From: Bugula neritina
Lineage: Eukaryota; Bryozoa; Gymnolaemata; Cheilostomatida; Bugulidae
NCBI GenBank assembly: GCA_964035545.1
Contig: OZ037772.1
Coordinates: forward strand, 12,961,818-13,025,817
Reading direction: 5' to 3'
Length of the DNA stretch: 64,000 nucleotides
A model generated the notes under the pieces. The model had not been told where the DNA came from. It ran no database searches and saw nothing but the letters and a program-made list of their open reading frames with translations. Of the stretch, positions 1 through 11,500 are shown piece by piece (position 1 is the first letter of the stretch; every line of letters begins with the position of its first letter). The translations under genes were made by a program, and so were the position numbers.

Positions 1-671
1 AAATATCTGGTGGACTCGGCTGCCGTATTCAGAATGTACGCATTAGAGGCTGAGAGACAGTCCCTAGAGAAACAGCTTGAGAGCGTGCTGAGACAGTGTG
101 CTCTGGTTGCTAGGAAACCAACTAGAGGGAAGAGAGCGGTACGTGTCACTTCCTGTTACCTGTAACTACGTGTCACTTCCTGTTACCTGTAACCATAGTA
201 GCTGTGTGTCCACTTAGTCTCTAAAAGGGAAGGCAACTCTCCAATACCTGAGAGCTTCAGCTCAATGAAAAATTGGTTCTATTAGGCAGCAACATTCAAA
301 CTCAACTTATGTCAGCTCAGTTCTCCGGCAACTTGGAGTTATCTTTCCACATTATCTCATTGCACCAACTAATTACCATTTAAAGAGTTGTCTTCACATT
401 AACAGCTAATGAATATTTCCACAAGCAAACAAATATTCCACTTTCACTGCCATTTGTTTATCTGTGTGTTTAAAGATAGTCAGTGTATGTTTGAGATTAT
501 TATGTTTGTTGTGTGGAGTTGTCTTCACTGCCGGTGTTGCAGGTGCTGTCGGGGTCACCCGCTGCTATCAACAGGGTTCAGGTGGACAGTCTGATTAATA
601 ATCTCGGCGTGGCCATCAGGAAACTCAAGGCTAACATCCAGTCTGCAAAGAAAGCTTGCGGCTTGGCCTAG
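1..671 (+). CDS. 3' end of VWA/EGF-type gene, tandem paralogue of the gene at 1897-13398 (partial)
   Basis: Two exons are visible: 1-138 (open from the first base, 46 codons, ending RGKRA before donor gtacgt) and 543-671 (acceptor ttgcag, ending CGLA then TAG). They encode the same C-terminal module as the neighbouring gene's exons at 12644-12781 and 13273-13398: a helical stretch rich in Glu, Arg and Leu, the phrase CALVARKPTRGKRA, then a basic segment with VAIRKLKA and a terminal ACGL. By eye 38 of 46 residues match in the first exon but only about 20 of 41 in the last. The rest of the gene lies upstream of the window, so EGF and VWA domains are inferred only from the paralogue. The C-terminal module itself is not one I recognise. 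Confidence 0.75.
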
Positions 672-1896
672 TTACTCTGAACAATCTAAGGGCTGATATT
701 CAGACTAGGATATAGTCTGACTCTGTTTATTAGCAGGATGGTAACAACAGAAATGAACTGCCTTATCTTATTGGCTCATTATTATATTTCTATCCAATCA
801 GTAGGCTTTTACAGCAAACAATTGTGTATTTCAAATATATTTCTAGTTTGCCATGTGTTGCCACATATTTTGATATTAATATTTTGTCTTGTGTGTAAAA
901 TATAGAATTAAGTATATATTAACAAAGCCTTTAATATCTCTCCACCCCTCCCTCTGTCTCTCCCCCTCCCTCTCTCCTCCCCTCTCCCTCCCCTCCCTCC
1001 CCCTTTCTCTCTCTCCTCCCCTCTCCCTCTGTTGAGTAGTTGTCAAATGTATGGTGCTGAAACTAACACATATGACAGTTACCATCTGAACAACGACATC
1101 TGTGCCGTATAATATCATACAGTAAAGTATACTGTATATTATCATACAGTGAAATATACTGCATAGTATACAGTATGATACTATACCATCTATTATACTG
1201 TATCTCAGTATCTCTATTCAAGCTCTCCCCGCCTTCCTAGTATCGGTCTGAAGTGATAACATTGTGACAGTTGGTGTTCTCTAAATGCCTATAGCTCAAA
1301 AGGCGGGGCACGTTCTCTCCCCCCTCCAATATTATAGTACTGTTACATAGAATCAGCTAGATTTCTCAGAGATAAGATGACAAGGATTTGTTTACTCATG
1401 CTGATAGTTAAAAGTGTGTTGGCATCTTCCAGCAGCTTATAGTTGAGTTATCATTAAAGGTAAGCAAACCTTTGCTCAGGCGGTGGTGTGGTGGTGATAG
1501 TATTAGTATACTATTACAATGTCACTTGTTAATAGTACAGTATAAATTATTTATATTGTCACTATTGTCATCATTCAATACTAGTTAATATTTATGAGTG
1601 TTGTAATGTATGATTGTATGGAGTAGACTGTATTTTATGTAGTACTGCGCAATAGACGGTACCACATTAAGCATTTTACTAAGTGGAAGCCTATTTTTAA
1701 CAATTGTATTGTCAAAAAACCTATGTTTTATTCCTTTGCTTAGCAAACATTATTTTTCAGGTTATTTGACTTTTCAGAGTTATATAACATCATTTATTAA
1801 CGTTTTTAGGTAATTTAAACTCATTATCTAATAACATATGTATTCTGGTAGAGATACACCATCTGATAGTGTAGAGCTAGTTGGTAGAGAATCATC
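672..1896. other. Intergenic stretch between the tandem VWA/EGF paralogues
   Basis: No coding exon is supported. It holds a 95-bp pyrimidine tract (935-1030), a small atactgtatattat repeat near 1130-1200, and a possible 5' leader exon around 1377-1459 ending in a good donor (AAAG then gtaagc). That leader contains a 21-codon ORF, stop at 1440-1442, whose peptide begins MTRICLLMLIVKSVLA and looks like a signal peptide. It does not join in frame to the exon at 1897. Confidence 0.4.
935..1030 (+). repeat. C/T-rich polypyrimidine tract
   Basis: Almost pure pyrimidine on the + strand (runs of ctccctc and tctctc) for about 95 bp between the two tandem genes. It could form non-B structure. No gene is associated with it. 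Confidence 0.8.
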
Positions 1897-4800
1897 ATGG
1901 GACCGGAAATCCGCACCCGGCAGGTGTACAAGGTGGTTGCTATGACGCTTATGATGCTTATCACGCCAAAACAGGAAGTAGATGCAAAGGGCGTGTCCTT
2001 AGTCTTTGTGTTTGACACAACCGGCTCCATGTCTGGCGAACTCCGGCAGGTGAGAGCTGCAAGTCTCTGTAGTTCGGCTGCTGAATGCTGGTCATGTGAT
2101 GCTGGTCATGTGATGCTGGTCACGTGATGCTGGTCACGTGATGCTGGTCACGTGATGCTGGTCACGTGATGCTGGTCACGTAATGCTGGTCACGTAATGC
2201 TGGTCATGTGATACTGGTCATGTGATGCTGGTCATGTGATGCTAGTCATGTGATGCTGGTCATGTGATGCTAGTCATGTGATGCTGGTCATGTGATGCTG
2301 GTCATGTGATGCTGGTCATGTGATGCTGGTCATGTGATGCTGGTCATGTGATGCTGGTCATGTGATACTGGTCATACACACTGTGTGCTAATATGTAATG
2401 AAATGTTTGTGTTAAAAGTATAAAATATTGTTTATTTGCTGTCCCTTCGATGTTGACTGTTCAATAATCAATATTTTTTCCAGGAGCAAAAAATAGCACT
2501 TCACTCAGTAATAAAAATCTCCAAATCCATAATTAAGTAGCTCTACCACACTTTCTGCTGTTTCATGTTTTTCAAGTCTTTTCAATAAATTTAAAATGTT
2601 GTTAGGCCCAAGCGGGAGCAAAGAAGATTTTAAACTCTGCTTTAAGCAACCCTCAGGAATTTCTACACGACTTCATTCTGGTGCCTTTTAATGATCCAGG
2701 TGAGACGATTTGTACACCTGCTGTCAGTATTACAGTACAGTCAGTATTACAGTACAGTCAGTATTACAGTATAATACTGTGTTTTATAATGCTTTCTTGA
2801 GCTCTTGGTGTAGCACATGCCATCAAAGTATACAAATCAATATTATATCTGCTGTATTAGTCTGCTTATGTTCATTTGTTGATGTTTACAGGCGTGGGCC
2901 CTGCGACGGTGACCACTAACAGAGTTACTTTTGAGAATGCGCTGAGTAATATACGAGTGATTGTGAGTAGATATTATTCTGTCTACTGTGATATATTATA
3001 GACTATAGAGTATTACTGCAGTATTACTATATTATAGAGTATTACTACAGTATTACTATATTATAGAGTATTACTACAGTATTACTCTATATAACTATAT
3101 ATTGAAGGGGGGCGGAGACTGCCCAGAGATGGCGATTGGTGGAATCAAGCAAGCCTTGGAGGCAGCTCACCCAAACTCTCTCATCTACGTGTTCACTGAC
3201 GCTGCCGCTAAGGATTACTTCCTGACAGACAAAGTTATTGAGCTGATTCAGCAAACACAGTCTAAGGTAAGAGCTGAGTCTAAGGTGAGAGAACACAGTC
3301 TAAGGTTAGAGAACACAGTCTAAGGTGAGAGAACACAGTCTAAGGTAAGAGCTGAGTCTAAAGTGAGAGAACACAGTCTAAGAAGAGAGACACAGATATA
3401 TGTGGGAGACGTGGTGAATTATGAAGTGCATATTACTATTTAATACTTTATTCAACTTTAGAAACGGAGCCTTATTTTGAGTCGCAAATGAGAGGATTTT
3501 GGATATATGCTTACAATTATATTAGTTACCAATTTCTAAGTACTGAAAATATTGTGAATTTATAGGATGTATTTTTAGACTGTATTTATAGAATGTGTTT
3601 ATAAACTACATTTATAGAATGTGTTTCTAGAATATATTTATAGAATGTATTTCTAGACTGTATTTATAGAATATGTTTCTAGGTTACATTTGTCATGACC
3701 GGGGACTGTGGAAGCAGATCGGATCCGGGCTACACCTGCTACAGACGAATAGCTCAGGCTAGCTCTGGGGAGGTGTTCACTGTGGAGAAGGGACAGGTTG
3801 AGACAGTGGGTATAGTCTGCTACCAGTCTTCTACTATTATTATACTAATATTATGCTGAAGGTAAAGTAATAGTGTGTAGAAAGTTGATCAATAGTCTAC
3901 AAAAGTTACTGTAGACACTACTACTTGGTAGAAGGTATCAGATAATTCACAACTCAATTCAACCATCAATTACTGGAAATAATTATTTTTGTTTTCACTG
4001 GATGTGAAAAAAAGCTTTTAATTTGCTTGCATTTATTTACATGAATCATCTTGAGATAAAGTAAACTGGAGCTCATATGTTCATCAATTCCAATTATGCA
4101 AGTGTGTGATGACATGTAAGATACAAAGAATAAAGAAGTTGTATACAGCTTGTAGTCATTTCTAACTTACTTTCTAGATTTTGGATACCCTAATAGAGAC
4201 GACAATTCCTAAAGCTCCCAAGACAGGAGGTAATACCGGTAAGCCAGCACCTAAGAACACAACAGTCATTGCGCCAACTGTCAACTACGGCGAAGTAAGT
4301 GTGGTCTACCTGAGCTTTAACAGTGGAGGAAGGAAAGTGAAGTACCCGCTAAAGATAGACAGCCAGTTGAGTGATTTCACCATCTCACTGACAGGGGACA
4401 GACCAGGCCTACAAGTCTACGACGAGACAGGTCAGGCACTGAGTTCCAACTCGACTTTCACCAGTCGTGGTAGAGGCCGACTAACTAGTAAAACATAATT
4501 AGATTTTGTTGCTAGTAGCTGTTTTTCGACATAAAACTCTCTTGACTGGAAAGCTAAAAACCTGTGTATTTTACAGGAGCTCTAGTGGCGCCCAGTGAGT
4601 ACAGAGTGGTTGCTGACTTATCCAGTGTCTACATCATCAAGTTTGATAACCCCCGACCTGGGAGTTGGGCGATGACCTTCAGCTCCAGTTCCTTCCACAC
4701 TCTCAAGGTGACAGGTGAGACGGCTATCTGGTCATGTGACTGCTGCGAATATACTCCATACATAATAATATACACAATAATTATATAATAAATAATATAA

Positions 4801-5418
4801 TAATTGTGATAGGCTCCAGTATCATTGACTTCAACCAGAGGTTTGGATTGAGTGACGTTATCAGTGACTTTGCTGACCTCTTCCCGAGACCTGTTTCTGG
4901 TAAGTCTCTCTCTCTAGACTCAGTTCTAGTAGGTCTCTCTCTAGACTCAGTTCTGGTAAGTCTCTCTAGACTCAGTTCTGGTAAGTCTCTCTAGACTCAG
5001 TTCTGGTAAGTCTCTCTCTCTAGACTCAGTTCTGGTAAGTCTCTCTAGACTCAGTTCTGGTAAGTCTCTCTCTCTAGACTCAGTTCTGGTAAGTCTCTCT
5101 AGACTCAGTTCTGGTAAGTCTCTCTAGACTCAGTTCTGGTAAGTCTCTCTCTCTAGACTCAGTTCTGGTAAGTCTTTCTAGACTCAGTTCTGGTAAGTCT
5201 CTCTAGACTCAGTTCTGGTAAGTCTCTCTAGACTCAGTTCTGGTAAGTCTCTCTCTCTAGACTCAGTTCTGGTAAGTCTCTCTAGACTCAGTTCTGGTAA
5301 GTCTCTCTAGACTCAGTTCTGGTAAGTCTCTCTAGACTCAGTTCTGGTAAGTCTCTCTTTCTAGACTCAGTTCTGGTAAATCTCTCTCTAGACTCAGTTC
5401 TATAACCCTTTTATTATA

Positions 5419-5512
<94 letters not shown>

Positions 5513-8500
5513 AGGCATCCCTTCCTACACCTTCATCGAGGAATTTGCCACGGCCGGAGTTCAGTTCACTCAGCTGGATTTCCTCACTCCTGACGGGCAG
5601 ATTTTATCAAAGTTTATTCTCAACAAAACTTCCCTTCCAAACATATCTGTTGGAGGACCAAAGAGACCACCCAATGACCTCTTTTATATTCGTGTAAGGA
5701 TCTGAAGCTAATGAAAAAAAAGACAAATAAGTCATAAGTGTTGTCAATATGGTTGTTAGTCCATCAGTAATTCTTTGTAAAACAGTTTAACTACCTTTTG
5801 GCTTGTTGGTAACATTTCGGACTATGAAAAATAGTGTTTAATAAAATAATTGAAAATTATTGTCTAAATTATTAAAAGATTCTTTTATTTTATATATAGT
5901 ACAGAATAATAATAAGAACATAATATGATATAATATATAATATAGCATTGTACTCAATATTTCAGGCGACTGGGTTTGATGAGAAAGGTTTCCAGTTTAC
6001 TAGAGTTAGTAAATCCGGCCTCTTTTCCGTGAACACTACAGGTAGGCGTGTCTTATTATGTACAGGTAGGCGTGTCTTATCACGTACAGGTAGGCGTGTC
6101 TTATCACGTACAGGTAGGCGTGTCTTATCACGTACAGGTAGGCGTGTCTTATCACGTACAGGTAGGCGTGTCTTATCACGTACAGGTAGGCGTGGTGTTT
6201 ATGTAAACATGGGTTGGAAATTGCTAGAAATAAGATAACATTTCAAAGTGTTAGTATGAAAGATAATATAATCAAAACACTTCCACGTCTAACTGATAAA
6301 CAACAAAACAGCTTGTTTACTTTAAGAAAGTAGGGGGGTATTCAAGGCCCCCTACCTTGTAGTTGACTTGTGTATACTCGCTATACAGCAGTGGGTTGAT
6401 GAGAAGCAGGCGTTGTGCAGCAGATAGTAAACTCTGTAGTCACGTAAAAGTAGTTTAGAAAACCATGCATTAATATTCAGCTGCTTTGTCCCCAGCTGCT
6501 TCTCTACTACTTTGAAAAATAAAAACTGAAAATGGTGACGCTGTTATTCATTATATTTTATTAAATTATTTCCTAAAGATATAAATAGCTACTTTACTTA
6601 ATGAGAGATTGCATTAAGTCCCAGCAGTAAGTCTAACCACAGTTCCCTGAATGTAGTACACCAACACCTATCCTACCTCTCTCAACTGAGAGCTTCAATA
6701 TCATTGGTTGTGAGTTTGTGTAGAGTTCTATGTTATGTTAGACCCATGAAGGTTTCAGTGATGACTTATCTTGTACTCAATATGTCATCAACCATGCATA
6801 ATTTAATAGTGAATGTTTACTAAAATATAAAAGTATATGGTTTGTTTGAAGGAATTGAGCCAATCAAATGGTCTGTTTAAAGGAATCTAGCCAATCAAAT
6901 GGTCTGTTTAAAGCAATTGAACCAATCAAATGGTCTGTTTGAAGGAATTGAGCCAATCAAATGGTCTATTTGAAGGAATTGAGCAATGCCAGAAGTGTGC
7001 CCCAGGAGGCACCAGCAGATGTGTAGTGGTGGGAAAAGTTGACCTGAAGAATCTGTCCAGCACTAAGTTTAGATGCGAGTGTAGAACCCCGTACTTTGAG
7101 GGGAATGGGATCACCTGCATAAGTATGAACAGCTTTGTATATTTATCATTTAATATTTATTTATTATTTAATATTCAGTATTTACTAAGTAGTTTAGTTT
7201 GAATTTAGTTCTGCTTCTAATATATTTTGGTTTGTTACTTGAATAATTTTTTGAAATTAGTATAAATTTCAATGTTTACTTTTATTTTGATTCAATATAA
7301 GTTTTATTGATACTTTATTGGCTGAAAGTAGTATTACAAAAGCATTATATAATTGCCACAAACTATTTACCTCTAGCTTTTTTATAATATATTTATATAT
7401 AAGAATACAGATCTTCTTTCTACTAGTCAGGGTAAAATATCAGAAATATCCTTCTACTGATCTCCCATAATAAACTAGTACTAGAAAGGCCAGCTTTTAG
7501 TGGTTACAACTCATCACACTTCATTTCAGATTATTTGCTATATTAGAATTAACATAATTTTCTATTTTAACGTGTTTTGTTAACATTTACAGATGTGGAT
7601 GAGTGCAGCAAGCTGACTGACAACTGTAACAACAATGCTGTCTGTACCGACACTTTCGGCAGCTTCTATTGTGACTGTAAGCCTGGGTTTGCCGGAAATG
7701 GTGTGGTTTGTGCAAGTGAGTCCACTTTTTAGCTTTTCAACTACATCTTCGCTAATTTCTTGTTGAAGTTAATATGCTAGTATACTATATTATTATATCA
7801 TATGCTAGTATACTATATTATTATATTATATGTTAGTATACTATATTATTATATCATATGTTAGTATAATATATTATTATATTATATGCTAGTATACTAT
7901 ATTATTATATCATATGGTAGTATACTATATTATTATATCATATGCTAGTATACTATATTATTATATTGCCAGATATTAACGAATGCCTCCATCCAAAGTA
8001 CAATGGCTGCCAGGGGACTGGTGTGTGTACAGATACTATTGGCAGCTTTCAGTGTTCATGCTTCAATGGCTTTGAACCGAATAATAAGACAACTCCTTTA
8101 TGTGCAGGTAAGTACGATACTGCATCAGTACACTACTATATACTATGTATGTGCAGGTAAGTACGATACTGCATCAGTACACTACTATATACTATGTATG
8201 TGCAGGTAAGTACGGTACTGCATCAGTACACTACGTCTGTGCACCGGTCACATTGCTATGTGCATGCATACAGCCTGGTGTTATGGGTTAATGAATGTGA
8301 TACACGGGTGTTCCCTGATAACACTGAGTCTTAGTGAAGGACTTCTTGACTTATTTTGAATAAGACCTGTGAGCTTGTGCTGTAGATATCAATGAGTGTG
8401 AAAGGGGATTGGACAGCTGCTCAGCCAATCATGAGTGTGTAAACACTATCGGCTCTTACTCTTGTGTGTGTAAGGCAGGATTCACTGGCAACTCCACTCA

Positions 8501-11500
8501 CTGTGAGAGTAAGTATTCAACTAATTCAGTTTCAGTCATATAATATGGTAAAATGTAATACAATATAATATAATGTAAAATTATACATAATTTACTTTAA
8601 TGAATGTTACTTTATGACATAATATATTATAACAAGATATAAAATGATATATTATAAAATGATACAATATATTACGTATAGTAATACACAGTATAGTAAT
8701 ATACAGTATAGTAATACACAGTATAGTAATATACAGTATAGTAATACGCAGTATAGTATACACAGTATAGTAATACACAGTACAGTAATACACAGTACAG
8801 TAATACACAGTATAGTAATACACAGTATAGTAATACACAGTATAGTAATATACAGTATAGTAATACGCAGTATAGTAATACGCAGTATAGTAATACACAG
8901 TATAGTAATACGCAGTATAGTATACACAGTATAGTAATATACAGTATAGTAATACGCAGTATAGTAATACACAGTATAGTAATACACAGTACAGTAATAC
9001 ACAGTACAGTAATACACAGTACAGTAATACACAGTACAGTAATACACAGTATAGTAATACACAGTATAGTAATACACAGTATAGTAATACACGGTACAGT
9101 AATACACAGTATAGTATACACAGTATAGTATATAATACACAGTATAGTAATACACAGTATAGTAATACGCAGTATAGTAACACGCAGTATAGTAATACAC
9201 AGTATAGTAATACACAGTATAGTAGTACACAGTATAGTAATACACAGTATAGTATACACAGTATAGTAATACACAGTATAGTAATACACAGTATAGTATA
9301 TAATACACAGTATAGTAATACACAGTATAGTAATACGCAGTATAGTAACACGCAGTATAGTAACACACAGTATAGTAATACACAGTATAGTGATACACAG
9401 TATATAGTAATACACAGTATAGTAGTACACAGTATAGTATACGCAGTATAGTAACACACAGTATAGTAACACACAGTATATAGTAATACACAGTATAGTA
9501 ATACACAGTATAGTAGTACACAGTATAGTAATACACAGTATAGTAATACACAGTATAGTAACACACAGTATAGTAACACACAGTATAGTAATACACAGTA
9601 TAGTGATACACAGTATATAGTAATACACAGTATAGTAGTACACAGTATAGTATACGCAGTATAGTAACACACAGTATAGTAACACACAGTATATAGTAAT
9701 ACACAGTATAGTAATACACAGTATAGTTTATACAGTATAGTAATACACAGTATAGTAATACACAGTATAGTAATACACAGTATAGTAATACACAGTATAG
9801 TATACACAGTATAGTAATACACAGTATAGTAATACACAGTATAGTAATACACAGTATATAGTAATACACAGTATAGTATACACAGTATAGTAATACACAG
9901 TATAGTAATACACAGTATATAGTATACACAGTATAGTAACACACAGTATAGTAACACACAGTATAGTAATACACAGTATATAGTAATACACAGTATATAG
10001 TAATACACAGTATAGTAATACACAGTATAGTAATACACAGTATAGTAATACACAGTATAGTAATACACAGTATAGTATACACAGTATAGTAATACACAGT
10101 ATAGTATACACAGTATAGCATATACAGTATAGTAGTACACAGTATAGTAATACACAGTATAGTAATACACAGTATAGTAATACACAGTATAGTATACACA
10201 GTATAGTAATACACAGTATAGTAATACACAGTACAGTAATACACAGTATAGTAATACACAGTATAGTAATACACAGTATAGTAATATACAGTATAGTAAT
10301 ACACAGTATAGTAATACACAGTATAGTAATACACAGTGTAGTATACACAGTATAGTAATACACAGTATAGTAATACACAGTATAGTATACACAGTATAGT
10401 AACACACAGTATAGTAATACACAGTATAGTAATACACAGTATATAGTAATACACAGTATATAGTAATACACAGTATAGTAATACACAGTATAGTAATACA
10501 CAGTATAGTAATACACAGTATAGTAATACACAGTATAGTATACACAGTATAGTAATACACAGTATAGTATACACAGTATAGTATATACAGTATAGTAGTA
10601 CACAGTATAGTAATACACAGTATAGTAATACACAGTATAGTAATACACAGTATAGTATACACAGTATAGTAATACACAGTATAGTAATACACAGTACAGT
10701 AATACACAGTATAGTAATACACAGTATAGTAATACACAGTATAGTAATATACAGTATAGTAATACACAGTATAGTAATACACAGTATAGTAATACACAGT
10801 GTAGTATACACAGTATAGTAATACACAGTATAGTAATACACAGTATAGTATATACAGTATAGTAACACACAGTATAGTAATACACAGTATAGTAATACAC
10901 AGTATAGTATATACAGTATAGTAATACACAGTATAGTAATACACAGTATAGTAATACACAGTATAGTAATACACAGTATAGTATATACAGTATAGTAACA
11001 CACAGTATAGTAATACACAGTATAGTAATACACAGTATAGTATACACAGTATAGTAATACACAGTATAGTAATACACAGTATAGTAATACACAGTATAGT
11101 AATACACAGTATAGTAATACACAGTATAGTAATACACAGTATAGTAATACACAGTATAGTAATACACAGTATAGTAATACACAGTATAGTATACACAGTA
11201 TAGTAATACACAGTATAGTAATACACAGTACAGTAATACACAGTATAGTAATACACAGTATAGTAATACACAGTATAGTAATATACAGTATAGTAATACA
11301 CAGTATAGTAATACACAGTGTAGTAATACAGTATATAGTAATACACAGTATAGTAATACACAGTATAGTAATATACAGTATAGTAATATACAGTATAGTA
11401 ACACACAGTATAGTAATACACAGTATAGTAATACACAGTATAGTATATACAGTATAGTAACACACAGTATAGTAATACACAGTATAGTAATACACAGTAT

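Noticed and set aside
4890-5400. Possible CRISPR array (regular repeats)
   Set aside because: Units are contiguous with no unique spacers, and the genome is animal. The same applies to every other tandem array here.
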